Below, in pieces: positions 8,361 to 16,916 of a stretch of 64,000 bases of DNA. Made by a program: the position numbers and the translations under genes. The stretch comes from Lachnospiraceae bacterium. Its GTDB lineage: Bacteria > Bacillota > Clostridia > Lachnospirales > Lachnospiraceae. The stretch's first letter is position 1. Every line of letters begins with the position of its first letter. The notes under the pieces are model-generated. The model was not told the DNA's origin. It ran no database searches and saw nothing but the letters and a program-made list of their open reading frames with translations. The stretch spans positions 1 to 64,000 of the forward strand of contig CAJTAL010000004.1 in assembly GCA_910574285.1 (NCBI GenBank). The letters are read 5' to 3'.

Positions 8361-8849
8361 ATGGAGCGCAGAGATAAAACGAATTATTATCTGGATCTTG
8401 CGGAAATGGTGGCTCAGAGATGCACCTGCCTGAGGCGCCATTACGGGGCGGTAATTGTCAAAAACGACGAGGTCATATCCACAGGATATGTGGGCGCGCC
8501 GCGGGGGAGAAAGAATTGTACGGATATCGGGGAATGTGTCCGCAGGAAGATGGGCGTACCGAGAGGAGAGCGATATGAACTGTGCCGCAGTGTCCATGCG
8601 GAAGCAAATGCGATTATCAGCGCTTCCAGGGACAAGATGATCGGAAGTTCCATGTATCTGACCGGCATAGAGGTGGATACAGGAAATTATATTGAGAATG
8701 CCAGCAGCTGCTCGATGTGTAAGAGGCTGATCATCAACGCAGGGATCGAGAAGGTATATATCCGTGATACGAAAGAGGACTACCGTATGATCCTTGTGAG
8801 GGATTGGGTGGAGAATGATGAATCTATAGAGGGGGTATTTGGGTATTAA
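8361..8849 (+). CDS. Cytidine/deoxycytidylate deaminase family protein (dCMP deaminase-like)
   Basis: Zinc-dependent nucleotide deaminase, most likely converting dCMP to dUMP. The zinc site is complete: His79-Ala-Glu81 (HAEANAI) with the catalytic glutamate, and Cys117-x-x-Cys120 (CSMC). Additional Cys residues near 21, 23, 53, 59 and 75 fit the second structural zinc site of ComEB-type dCMP deaminases. At 162 aa the length suits that family. AGGAGG precedes the start. The context gives no pathway link; it could alternatively act on a modified cytidine. Confidence 0.83.
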   Translation: MERRDKTNYYLDLAEMVAQRCTCLRRHYGAVIVKNDEVISTGYVGAPRGRKNCTDIGECVRRKMGVPRGERYELCRSVHAEANAIISASRDKMIGSSMYLTGIEVDTGNYIENASSCSMCKRLIINAGIEKVYIRDTKEDYRMILVRDWVENDESIEGVFGY

Positions 8850-8857
8850 ACTTTTTG

Positions 8858-8887
8858 CCAGCCTTGTTCTTATACGGGGCTGGTAAT
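8858..8887 (+). terminator. Weak stem-loop after the deaminase gene
   Basis: CCAGCC (8858-8863) pairs with GGCTGG (8878-8883) over a 14-nt loop, and TAATTTCG follows. The stem is short and the U-tract weak. Confidence 0.35.
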
Positions 8888-8963
8888 TTCGTGTTATAAA
8901 GAAGCTGGTATCGGATCGATATCACAAGCTTTACTGTTACAGGATAAAAGAGGAGTGTGAAGT

Positions 8964-9566
8964 ATGGTTTTAAATAATTGTACCGTATGCACCGTATACG
9001 GTTCTGAAGAGACGGAGCAGAAGAGAATTCGGGTAAAATATACAGGGGATCAGATTTTTTTATATCTGAAAAGGGAGGGTGACCTGCCCGATTCAGAACA
9101 GGTGAGGATAGATTTTTTTGACGCACAGATCGGATGTATAAAAACAAAGTGCGTGCTTTCGGTCAGAAGGAATTACGAATCTTCAGTCTCAGAGCCCTGG
9201 ATTGCAGATTGTGAGATATTGGATGTAATGGAAATCGTACAGGGCCGGAGATACTTGAGAGTGAAAGTGGAAGAAGAGGTTCTGTTTACATCGTTTAAAG
9301 CAGGGGAATTTAGCGGCGATATCCAGAATATCAGCGAAGGAGGATTATATTTTATCACCAGGACGCGGCTGAAAAGTGACGACACAATAGAGTTCCGTTA
9401 TATTTTTGTCGAGAAGGAGTATTTGCTGAAAGCCGTTATTCTGAGAGAAGAGGATTTTCGGGACGGGCGGTATGGATACGGATGTCAGTTCTCGGAAATT
9501 CCTCAGGGCGCTGCCAGAGATATGAAGCAGTATGTGTTTATGAAGCAGAATGGCAGATTATTATAA
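8964..9566 (+). CDS. PilZ-domain protein (putative c-di-GMP receptor)
   Basis: Likely a cyclic-di-GMP-binding regulator with YcgR-like architecture: an N-terminal beta-rich flagellar-brake-type domain (about 1-90) and a C-terminal PilZ domain (about 93-195). The two c-di-GMP-binding motifs are intact: QGRRYLRV (RxxxR) and NISEGG (D/NxSxxG). No membrane segments are visible, so it is cytoplasmic. Such proteins typically adjust motility or exopolysaccharide production. No motility gene is nearby, but an exopolysaccharide locus lies about 47 kb downstream; a link between them is speculation. Confidence 0.85.
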   Translation: MVLNNCTVCTVYGSEETEQKRIRVKYTGDQIFLYLKREGDLPDSEQVRIDFFDAQIGCIKTKCVLSVRRNYESSVSEPWIADCEILDVMEIVQGRRYLRVKVEEEVLFTSFKAGEFSGDIQNISEGGLYFITRTRLKSDDTIEFRYIFVEKEYLLKAVILREEDFRDGRYGYGCQFSEIPQGAARDMKQYVFMKQNGRLL

Positions 9567-9667
9567 TAAAATGGTTTTCAAGAGGCTGGAAATTGAAGGG
9601 ATTCGTGATATAATCAAGAAAATAAAGTATTAGAAACAAGAAGGGCAATGAAGGAAGGGAAAGAGTT

Positions 9668-11359
9668 ATGGGATTTCGCGTGAGGGATATGATGAAACTG
9701 GATATCTTCAACGAGGCAAAGCTTCTGGGGGGAGAGGCAGGTCTTGATAATGAGGTGCGCGGAGCTACGATTATTGAGGCTCCGGATATCGTCAGGTTCA
9801 TCAACGGCGGGGAGGTGCTTCTGACAAGGTTCTATGCGTTCCAGGCCTGCAGCATGGAGGAATTCAGCGCGTATTTCCGGGAATTGGCGGTAAAGAGAGT
9901 CAGCGCTATCGTTATAAAGCGCGGGGATGATGTGGAGGATATCGACGAGAAGGTAAGATTTATTCTGGAATTTGCAAAAGAATTTTCGGTTCCGATTCTG
10001 GAGGTGGTGTTTGAGCTTTCGTTCCGGGAAATTTTGAAACCGATTCTGGAGCAGCTTTTTAATGAGGAAGTTAAGTATCTGAAATATTTTAAGACCACTT
10101 ATGATAATTTTACGGCGGTATCCTTTTCTTACAGTTCTACGGAAGAAAGTATAGGAAAGATTCTGGATATGTTGGAAAGGCTGATCGGTAATCCGATTGC
10201 GCTTTTTAACCAGAATAAGGATTTTATTGCAGGGACGGAGGGCTGTATGCCGCAGATGGAGATATCGCGGCAGGCGAAAGAGTATCGGCCGCAATTCTAT
10301 TCCAAGTATACATATTTCCGGCAGACGGTGGTTCTGGATGGAGAGAATTCCAGGGAATGTGAACAGTATTTTGTGAAGTGGCGGGTTATGTACAACAGAA
10401 GCATGTATCTTGTTGTCACGGCGTCAAAAAGCCGGTTTGGGGATATGGACGATATAGCCATTGAGAATGCGGTGACGGCGCTTCGGCAGGAGATGTTCCG
10501 TCAGCACGCCGTCGAGGAGCTGGAAGAAAAGTTCCAGAACGACATCATTACACAACTGCTGAACGGCAAGACACATTCTGCTCATGAACTTGAGCGGGCG
10601 ATCAGGAAGCTTGGAATACCGATGGACGCGTATTATCGGGTATTGATCTTCAAGCTGTGGAATGAGGGTATGCAGGAATTCGAGAAGCTGAATGAGAAAT
10701 TTAAATATGACAGCATATTGCGGGATGCGATTTTAAATGAATTTGAGGATGTCAGAACCCGTAACGATGTGGATAAGGTGATCGTCATCCAGCAGATCAG
10801 ACAAGGGCAGAAGCAGGAAGATTACCGTAAAGAGCTGAAGGCAACGGTGGAAAGGATACAGAAGAGGATCAGCCAAAAGAATAAAGGGCTTTTTGTGCGC
10901 GCAGGCGTAGGAAAGGAAATCGAAGGAGTTTCCAATATCTCGGATAGTTATAAGGAGGCGAGGGATTCTCTGGAGTTTATCGGTATATTTGAAGATCAGC
11001 ACACCGATCAGGAGTCACAGATCGCTTTTTTCTCTGATATGGGGATCTTTAAGCTGCTATGCCAGGTAGACAGTGCGAAAGAACTCTATGAATATATTCC
11101 GGAAGCACTGCAGAAATTATTTCATTATAATAAAAAGCAGCAGAGACAGGAATTGATTCTGACTTTGAGTACCTATCTTGACAGAAACCAGAATCTTACG
11201 AAGACGTCCCAGGATCTTTTTATCCATTATAAGACGGCGGCGTATCGAATTGAACGGATTACGGAAATTACGGGAATTGATTTTCATAATCCTAGTGAGG
11301 TGCTGGCAGTTCGGATTGGGTTGATTGTCTACAAAATGATTCATAATATGGAAAGATAG
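9668..11359 (+). CDS. pucR: PucR-family transcriptional regulator
   Basis: Purine-catabolism-type regulator. The N-terminal PucR domain (about 1-125) opens with FRVRDMMKLDIFNEAKLLGG and includes RGATIIEAPDIVRFINGGEVLL. A GGDEF-related central part spans roughly 285-430. The C-terminal PucR helix-turn-helix (about 490-560) reads LILTLSTYLDRNQNLTKTSQ, then the RIERITEITG recognition segment. The length of 563 aa is typical. It stands immediately before the allantoin genes in the same direction. It is therefore the prime candidate for sensing allantoin or a breakdown product and activating the cluster, acting through the repeats in the 11.4-11.5 kb gap. AGGGAAAGAG precedes the ATG. Confidence 0.9.
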   Translation: MGFRVRDMMKLDIFNEAKLLGGEAGLDNEVRGATIIEAPDIVRFINGGEVLLTRFYAFQACSMEEFSAYFRELAVKRVSAIVIKRGDDVEDIDEKVRFILEFAKEFSVPILEVVFELSFREILKPILEQLFNEEVKYLKYFKTTYDNFTAVSFSYSSTEESIGKILDMLERLIGNPIALFNQNKDFIAGTEGCMPQMEISRQAKEYRPQFYSKYTYFRQTVVLDGENSRECEQYFVKWRVMYNRSMYLVVTASKSRFGDMDDIAIENAVTALRQEMFRQHAVEELEEKFQNDIITQLLNGKTHSAHELERAIRKLGIPMDAYYRVLIFKLWNEGMQEFEKLNEKFKYDSILRDAILNEFEDVRTRNDVDKVIVIQQIRQGQKQEDYRKELKATVERIQKRISQKNKGLFVRAGVGKEIEGVSNISDSYKEARDSLEFIGIFEDQHTDQESQIAFFSDMGIFKLLCQVDSAKELYEYIPEALQKLFHYNKKQQRQELILTLSTYLDRNQNLTKTSQDLFIHYKTAAYRIERITEITGIDFHNPSEVLAVRIGLIVYKMIHNMER

Positions 11360-11443
11360 GAAGAATGAGGTGCTTTTTGTCTAAAATGGATAAAAAGTAT
11401 CTCTTTTTTTATCTTTATTCTCCAATGTTTGTTGTTATTTATT

Positions 11444-11514
11444 TATCTATAATGTGAACTATAGACAAAGATTATATGTTATAGTGATTTTATCTATACA
11501 ATATAACTATAGTC
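11444..11514 (+). promoter_or_regulatory. Two copies of an interrupted palindrome before the first catabolic gene
   Basis: TATCTATA-N-ACTATAGAC occurs at 11444-11466 and a near-identical TATCTATAC-N-ACTATAGTC at 11491-11514. Both have CTATA...TATAG inverted symmetry and start 47 bp apart. Each contains a -10-like hexamer (TATAAT at 11448-11453, TACAAT at 11497-11502). They lie between pucR and the allantoate amidohydrolase gene and are good operator candidates for PucR. The remainder of this roughly 215-bp gap is AT-rich without other clear structure. Confidence 0.5.
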
Positions 11515-11577
11515 TGATATGCGTTTTTGTGAATTGTGCTGAATTATTAATCTTGAAAGGAGGAGATGACAGTAATT

Positions 11578-12810
11578 ATGAAGGTAAATGGAAAGAGAGT
11601 TGTTTCCCGGTTAGAAGAGATCTATCAGTGCGGCAAGAAGGAAGACGGGACATTTACAAGAATGGCGTTTTCCGCAGAGGATGTAAAGGGAAGAAAGCTT
11701 TTTGCTTCCTGGGCCGAAGCTCTTGGAATGACGTGCAGGATAGACGAGGCCGGTAATCTGATTGCCCGCATGGAGGGGCAGGATGAAAAGCTTCCGGCGA
11801 TTCTAATGGGATCTCATCTGGATACCGTGCCGGACGGAGGAAAATATGACGGTGTTCTTGGATGTGTAGGCGGGTTGGAGATCTGCGAGACATTCAAGGA
11901 AGAAGGATATGTTCCCCGGCATCCGATTGAAGTGATCGTATTTACCGATGAGGAAGGTTTCCGGTTTGGAAAGGGTCTCACCGGAAGCAGCGCAATCTGC
12001 GGACAGGATCCGAAAGTCAGTGATTCGGAGGCAGATATCTACGGTGAAGAGAGAGGAAAGGTCATGGAATCCTACGGCATCACGAGTGGGGACATGCTTA
12101 AGGCGGCGAAGGACCCTTCTTCTGTACATTGCTTTATAGAGCTCCATGTGGAACAGGGGGCAAGATTATATAAGACAGATACTTCTGTCGGAGTCGTATC
12201 GTCTATCGCAGGGGTGAACCGTTATGATGTTGTGGTAACCGGCGAGGCGAACCATGCCGGAAGTACGGCTATGGCAGACCGTAAAGACGCATTGGTAGCG
12301 GCGGCTGGGTTTATCAACAAGATACCGGAGATTACGGCGGAATACGGCAACGAATTTACGGTCGCAACCGTGGGCACGATAAAGGTAACCCCGCATTCGG
12401 TCAATGTCATTCCCGGCACCTGTGCATTCAGCCTGGAGATCAGGGATCAGGACGATAAGGTTATGTCGCTGATTGAAGAGAAGCTGCGGGGATTCCTGGA
12501 GGAGATCTGTAAAAAGTATGGGGTTACTCATACGTTTGTTCCCACATCTTTCCATGAACCGGCGCCGATGTCCGAGTGGGTGAAAGAGAACGTGGAGAAA
12601 GCGGTGAAAGAACTTGGTATTGATTACTGTACGATTCCAAGCGGCGCTTTCCATGATTCACTGATTATGACAAGCGTGTTCCCTACGGGTATGATTTTCG
12701 TTCCGAGTGAAAAAGGAATCAGTCATTCGAGGTATGAGTATACAAAGGATGAAGATATTGAGAACGGATGTAATGTATTGCTTCAGACAGTTTTAAATGT
12801 AGATCGTTAG
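11578..12810 (+). CDS. allC: Allantoate amidohydrolase-type M20 Zn-dependent hydrolase
   Basis: Peptidase M20-fold amidohydrolase of the allantoate amidohydrolase/N-carbamoyl-amino-acid hydrolase group. Allantoate amidohydrolases turn allantoate into (S)-ureidoglycine, CO2 and NH3. Di-metal ligands are visible: His and Asp in GSHLDTVPDGGKYDG, Glu pair in DEEGFRFG, and His in ELHVEQG; the lid/dimer domain is in the middle. The start is uncertain. An ATG at 11566 lies only 2 bases after AGGAGG, while the ATG used here is 14 bases after it. It is the first enzyme gene downstream of pucR and one of two M20 paralogues in the cluster, so which one handles allantoate is not settled. Confidence 0.8.
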   Translation: MKVNGKRVVSRLEEIYQCGKKEDGTFTRMAFSAEDVKGRKLFASWAEALGMTCRIDEAGNLIARMEGQDEKLPAILMGSHLDTVPDGGKYDGVLGCVGGLEICETFKEEGYVPRHPIEVIVFTDEEGFRFGKGLTGSSAICGQDPKVSDSEADIYGEERGKVMESYGITSGDMLKAAKDPSSVHCFIELHVEQGARLYKTDTSVGVVSSIAGVNRYDVVVTGEANHAGSTAMADRKDALVAAAGFINKIPEITAEYGNEFTVATVGTIKVTPHSVNVIPGTCAFSLEIRDQDDKVMSLIEEKLRGFLEEICKKYGVTHTFVPTSFHEPAPMSEWVKENVEKAVKELGIDYCTIPSGAFHDSLIMTSVFPTGMIFVPSEKGISHSRYEYTKDEDIENGCNVLLQTVLNVDR

Positions 12811-12926
12811 TGTTAATAAGTTATAAATCCTGCCGCCGGAGTATGGCCGTAAAGATGACGGGAATGGATTTTCAGGCGCACTTCGGCAGAGGGAATTAAA
12901 AAATAAAAAGAAGGAAGGTAATTACT

Positions 12927-14087
12927 ATGGCAAAGAAAAAAATCGGTATCATCGGCGGAGGTATCTCAGGGGCGGCTCTGGCTTATCATCTGAGTCTTTA
13001 TGAAGGAGAAGCAGAGGTGATCGTATTCGAGAAAGATACGATCGGCGGAGCTTCCACAGCGAAATCAGCGGGTACGGTATGTCTTTTTGACGATTCTCTG
13101 AAGAACAGATACTGGGATGTAAGACTTTACGGTTTTGAGTCTTATCTGAAGATGGAAGCTGAGGAAAAAGGTTCCGCAGGTTTTGATAAGACCGGTACTT
13201 TGGTTGTGGCGACCAACGAAGAAGTTGAGAAAGTTATTAAGACAGGTATCGCCCTTGCAAAAGCCGCAGGCTATACAGGCGAGTACATCACAGATAAAGA
13301 CCGTATCAAAGAGATCCTGCCTGATATCTCTACGGACAATATTCTTGGCGCAGGCTATACCGCAGACGACGGATATTTTGACGGAACTATGATTTCCAAT
13401 ACATATGCAAAGAAAGCTCAGAAGAACGGCGTTGTTGTTAAGACCGGCGTGAAGGTAACAGAGGTTGTTGTAGAGGATCAGAAGATCAAGGGACTTAAGA
13501 CGGACGACGGACAGGATTATGAGTTTGACGTAGTAGTTGACTGTACAGGACCTTGGAGCAAATTCACAGGCGAGATGGTAGGCTTAGACGTACCGATCTG
13601 GCATACCAAGGCAGAAGCGTTCTTCTTATGTCCTCCGGGAAAGAAGCTTGATTATACATTCCCTGTATTGAAGTATCCGGAATTCTACGGACTTCGTGCC
13701 GGAGATAATATCTTTATCTGTAAGTCTCACTTATCCATGGATCTGAGCAATCCGATGCATGCAGGACAGTGGGATCCGGATAAATTGCCGGCGACAGGCG
13801 GAACGGACGATTACTTTATTGACTTCCTGCTGGATCAGTTAGAGGCGAAGGTTCCTGGAATCGTAGACAGCGGACTTGTATCTTCCTGGTTATCCTATCG
13901 TGCAGAGCCGAAGGATTTCTGGCCGATTTTGGGCGAGACGCCGGTTGAAGGCTATATGCTTTCCACAGGATACGGCGGAAACGGTGTTATCGAGGCGCCT
14001 GCCGCAACCCGTGATCTTGCGAAGCTGATCATGCGTGGAGAGAGCACGCCGCTGCTGGAGAATTGGGCATTCAAACGCCTTCTGTAG
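12927..14087 (+). CDS. FAD-dependent oxidoreductase, DAO (glycine/D-amino-acid oxidase-like) family
   Basis: Flavoprotein dehydrogenase. The N-terminal Rossmann dinucleotide-binding motif IGIIGGGISGAALAYHL lies at residues 5-21, followed by an acidic strand end (VFEKD) that binds the FAD ribose. The C-terminal FAD-contact region reads EGYMLSTGYGGNGVIEAPAA. At 386 aa it matches glycine/sarcosine/D-amino-acid oxidoreductases. Directly downstream are etfB and etfA, so electrons probably pass to electron transfer flavoprotein and not to oxygen, which suits an anaerobe. The substrate is unknown; within an allantoin cluster, an amino or ureido acid such as ureidoglycine or glycine is plausible inference. 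AAGGAAGG precedes the ATG. Confidence 0.82.
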   Translation: MAKKKIGIIGGGISGAALAYHLSLYEGEAEVIVFEKDTIGGASTAKSAGTVCLFDDSLKNRYWDVRLYGFESYLKMEAEEKGSAGFDKTGTLVVATNEEVEKVIKTGIALAKAAGYTGEYITDKDRIKEILPDISTDNILGAGYTADDGYFDGTMISNTYAKKAQKNGVVVKTGVKVTEVVVEDQKIKGLKTDDGQDYEFDVVVDCTGPWSKFTGEMVGLDVPIWHTKAEAFFLCPPGKKLDYTFPVLKYPEFYGLRAGDNIFICKSHLSMDLSNPMHAGQWDPDKLPATGGTDDYFIDFLLDQLEAKVPGIVDSGLVSSWLSYRAEPKDFWPILGETPVEGYMLSTGYGGNGVIEAPAATRDLAKLIMRGESTPLLENWAFKRLL

Positions 14088-14123
14088 GAACAGGATACAG
14101 AAATTGATGCAATAGTTTATGAG

Positions 14124-14149
14124 AGTCTGCGCGTCAATCTGCGCAGACT
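14124..14149 (+). other. Intercistronic stem-loop before etfB
   Basis: A perfect 9-bp stem, AGTCTGCGC (14124-14132) with GCGCAGACT (14141-14149), has an 8-nt loop. It has no T-run, so it is unlikely to be a full terminator and may mark an RNA-processing or stability site between the FAD dehydrogenase and the ETF genes. Confidence 0.55.
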
Positions 14150-14175
14150 ATAAGAAAACGATTCAGGAGGAAACC

Positions 14176-14967
14176 ATGAATATAGCAGTTCTTATAAAAC
14201 AGGTTCCGGTTTCAAACGACGTATCCGTAGATCCGGAGACACATGCACTCGTGCGGGCAAGCTCAGAAGGTATGGTGAACCCGGCTGACTTGAATGCAAT
14301 TGAAGAGGCTATGCTTCTTAAGGAGCAGACAGGCGGAAAGGTCGTTGTGTTTACCATGGGACCGCCGGATGCAGAAAAAGCGCTGAGAGACGCTATGGCG
14401 CTTGGATGTGACGAGTCCTGCCTGGTAACAGACAGAGCGGTTGCGGGCGGAGATACGGTTGCGACTGCAAAGGTACTGGCAGCGGCAATCAAGAAATATG
14501 GAGAATTTGATCTGATCTTAGGCGGCGCTCTGTCTGCGGACGGCGCAACCGGGCAGGTTGGAGCAATGGTGGCGGAGTGTCTTGACATTCCTCATGTTGT
14601 AGAAGCACAGGGAATGAAGTATGATGCCGCAGAAGCAGACAAGATCGTGGCCGTGAAGAAGTTCCACGACAAGAAACTGAGTATCAGATGTTCTCTCCCG
14701 GCGATGATATCCTTTAATTTTGGCTGTAATGAGCCGCGTCTTGCAACTCTTCGTACGAAACGTGCAGCAAAGGCAAAGCCGCTTGTAACTTATACCAATG
14801 CGGATCTTTCGCTTCCGCTTGACGAAGTGGGTATCGCAGGTTCACCGACAACAGTGGTAGATTCTTTCTCACCGAAAGCGGGAAGAAAGGCAGCTATGCT
14901 TGAAGGAACACCGGCAGAGCTTGCGAAGAAGCTTAAGGACCTGATTGAAGAGGAGAAAGGAAAATAG
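14176..14967 (+). CDS. etfB: Electron transfer flavoprotein subunit beta
   Basis: Small subunit of ETF, a soluble electron carrier between flavin dehydrogenases and downstream acceptors. It shows the EtfB fold from residue 1 (MNIAVLIKQVP), the nucleotide-binding region with DAMALGCDESCLVTDRAVAGGDT, and the ILGGALSADGATGQVG stretch that binds AMP or, in bifurcating forms, FAD. The start was chosen after AGGAGG; the frame extends upstream but through the hairpin. At 263 aa it is standard. It is followed 4 bp later by etfA and preceded by a DAO-family dehydrogenase, its likely electron donor. Confidence 0.92.
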   Translation: MNIAVLIKQVPVSNDVSVDPETHALVRASSEGMVNPADLNAIEEAMLLKEQTGGKVVVFTMGPPDAEKALRDAMALGCDESCLVTDRAVAGGDTVATAKVLAAAIKKYGEFDLILGGALSADGATGQVGAMVAECLDIPHVVEAQGMKYDAAEADKIVAVKKFHDKKLSIRCSLPAMISFNFGCNEPRLATLRTKRAAKAKPLVTYTNADLSLPLDEVGIAGSPTTVVDSFSPKAGRKAAMLEGTPAELAKKLKDLIEEEKGK

Positions 14968-14971
14968 ATCA

Positions 14972-15955
14972 ATGGCTAATGGAATTTGTGTTTATGCAGA
15001 AAGTTATAAGGGTAAATTAGAGCCGGTAGCTGCAGAACTGGTTTCAGCGGCTAAGGAGATCCAGAAGACGACAGGGGAGAAGATTCAGGCGATCGTGCTT
15101 TCAAAAGAAGCCGACGGGATCGTGGCTGAACTTGATAAGCTGGGAGTCGAAGAGATCTATGCTGTAAAAGCAGAGCGTGACTGCTCGCAGCAGGATGACG
15201 CCGTAAGCCAGGCGATCGCTGAGATGCTTAAAAAGGTTGATCCGTCCAGTGTTCTGATTCCGGCGACTCCGGAGGGACGTTCCATCTTCTCCAGAGTAGC
15301 GATGAAGCTGGGCTGCGGTCTGACGGCGGATTGTACGGAAGTTCTGGTGGGAACGAAGGAAGACGGATCTTATTATATCAAACAGAATAAGCCATCCTTT
15401 GGAGAGAATGTCTTCGTAACGATCATTACGAGAGACGGATATTATCCGCAGATGATGACGGTCAGACCGGGCGTGTATACACCGCAGGAAGAAGCGGCAG
15501 GCGGACAGGCGAAGATCGAATATTTCGATGATATCAAGGTCGGTGATTCTAAGATTGAAATCATCGAGGAAGTGGAAGCAGAGAATGAGACGGGAAGCAT
15601 TCTTGGAGCCGAGGTAGTCGTAGTCGGCGGAAGGGGTGTTCTGGAAGACGACAACTTTGCGTTGCTTGAGAAATTTGCGGAGAAGGTCGGAGGAGCGATC
15701 GGAGGAACAAGACCGATGGTTGACTCAGAGATGATTCCGTTCAATCATCAGATCGGGCAGACAGGACTTACGATCCGTCCGAAGATTTGTATTTCTTTCG
15801 GTGTATCCGGAGCAATTCAGCATACGGAGGGTATCAAGGATACGAAGTTGTTCGTGGCAGTGAATACAGACGAAGAGGCGGCGATTTTTGGTGTTGCCGA
15901 TTATGGAATTACGGCTGACTTGAAAGATGTTCTGGAGAACTATCTGAATCTTTAA
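14972..15955 (+). CDS. etfA: Electron transfer flavoprotein subunit alpha
   Basis: FAD-carrying large subunit of ETF. The N-terminal domain (about 1-190) leads into the C-terminal FAD domain with VVVGGRGVLEDDNF, the IGQTGLTIRPKICISFGVSG segment and the terminal VNTDEEAAIFGVADYGI, all ETF-alpha hallmarks. The 327-aa length is normal, with no fused rubredoxin or ferredoxin domain. ATG follows AAAGGA about 10 bases upstream. This is a dedicated pair: the only neighbours are allantoin genes, so it probably serves the DAO-type flavoenzyme. Whether it bifurcates electrons cannot be decided by eye. Confidence 0.92.
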   Translation: MANGICVYAESYKGKLEPVAAELVSAAKEIQKTTGEKIQAIVLSKEADGIVAELDKLGVEEIYAVKAERDCSQQDDAVSQAIAEMLKKVDPSSVLIPATPEGRSIFSRVAMKLGCGLTADCTEVLVGTKEDGSYYIKQNKPSFGENVFVTIITRDGYYPQMMTVRPGVYTPQEEAAGGQAKIEYFDDIKVGDSKIEIIEEVEAENETGSILGAEVVVVGGRGVLEDDNFALLEKFAEKVGGAIGGTRPMVDSEMIPFNHQIGQTGLTIRPKICISFGVSGAIQHTEGIKDTKLFVAVNTDEEAAIFGVADYGITADLKDVLENYLNL

Positions 15956-15990
15956 ATAGATTTTGTAAGTTTGATATGACGTGATAAAAC

Positions 15991-16043
15991 GGGGGAATTG
16001 TCAGGCGAAGATGCGATGATGCCGGGACAGTTCCCCCTTTTAT
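15991..16043 (+). terminator. Terminator after etfA
   Basis: GGGGGAATTGTC (15991-16002) pairs with GACAGTTCCCCC (16026-16037) with one G-U pair, followed by TTTTATA. It separates the first catabolic transcript from the convergent allH gene. Confidence 0.8.
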
Positions 16044-16055
16044 ACTTGGAAATAT

Positions 16056-16916
16056 TTAATCGGCAATGTGTTCGAGACACCAGAGGATTCCGCAGAGGGT
16101 GTCGATACCGGAGGAGTGGCCGATGGCTTCGAAGTCTGTCAGGATTGCGCCGGGAGCGGGGAGCCGGCAGAGATTGTTAACCGGGAGGCTGTATTGGTCT
16201 TCGAGGGCACAGGAAAGGAAGGCGGCGCTGATGTCGATCGTGTCGGAGAGCCGGCCGGTGATTTCCTTTTTTAAAAAATGTGTGAAAGGGTGTTCTGAAC
16301 TGCCCGTGAAGACAAGTCCGGCAAGTACTCCGCACAGGAAATCGTCGCCGCTGGGTGTCAGGCCGATGCCCAATCCCAGGAGGCGGGATAGTTCTGCGGC
16401 GGCTTTTTGGAAGTCTTTTGTAAGAAGGAACTCATTACAGTGCAGAATAAAATTCCTGGCCGCCGACAAGATGAGGGACAGATCATCTGTCGATGGATTC
16501 TCTCTGAACAGAAGTGAGAATCCGTTGGTCTCGGTAACGGACAGGGCGGTTCGGATATTGGAAGCGAGGGCGGAACGCGTCTGGGCTGTTAATGGCCTGG
16601 TAATCTTAAGGTCAAGGCGTACGGCGTCCGTATATGTGAAACGGTAAAGCCGTGAACGGCCCTGTAAAGTTATGGTTTCCCTGTCAAAAAGAACTTTATC
16701 GCCGGCTTTGATATTCAAAGTGTTCATGGAATCCGCAGAAAGACCGCAGATCAGGCTGACAGGGGAGAGAGGAGAACCGTCTGTCTGCAGCGACAGAATC
16801 TGTTTTCCGTCTGTCAGATTGACGGTACGGCGGTACACGGAATGTATGGTTCCGGCAACGAGATGGGGCAATATCTGTTCGGCGTAGATTGATAATTGTT
16901 TTATCTGATAATTCAT
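16056..16916 (-). CDS. allH: DUF2877 protein, putative oxamate carbamoyltransferase subunit AllH
   Basis: DUF2877-family protein, the YlbF/AllH counterpart. In Escherichia coli, FdrA, YlbE and YlbF (AllF, AllG, AllH) together form the oxamate carbamoyltransferase that splits oxalurate into oxamate and carbamoyl phosphate. The diagnostic GLTPSGDDFLCGVLAG motif is present in the second half. The start at 16916 is chosen because AAAGGAG lies 8-9 bases upstream; a longer frame begins at 16988. At 286 aa it fits the family. It is transcribed on the opposite strand, divergently from the allantoinase gene and about 10 kb from its presumed partner, the AllF-AllG fusion. Confidence 0.78.
   Translation of the reverse strand: MNYQIKQLSIYAEQILPHLVAGTIHSVYRRTVNLTDGKQILSLQTDGSPLSPVSLICGLSADSMNTLNIKAGDKVLFDRETITLQGRSRLYRFTYTDAVRLDLKITRPLTAQTRSALASNIRTALSVTETNGFSLLFRENPSTDDLSLILSAARNFILHCNEFLLTKDFQKAAAELSRLLGLGIGLTPSGDDFLCGVLAGLVFTGSSEHPFTHFLKKEITGRLSDTIDISAAFLSCALEDQYSLPVNNLCRLPAPGAILTDFEAIGHSSGIDTLCGILWCLEHIAD

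Noticed and set aside
9614-10294. 226-aa minus-strand frame opposite pucR
   Set aside because: Shadow frame with unnatural composition; PucR domains on the plus strand explain the region.
11360-11565. Purine riboswitch before the allantoin genes
   Set aside because: No three-way junction with the conserved loop sequences is visible; the AT-rich palindromes look like protein operators.
12927-14087. Oxygen-dependent D-amino-acid oxidase
   Set aside because: The adjacent EtfBA pair and the anaerobic lineage make a dehydrogenase passing electrons to ETF more likely than an oxidase.
16066-16647. Plus-strand frames opposite allH
   Set aside because: Antisense to a DUF2877 gene with the diagnostic GLTPSGDDF motif.
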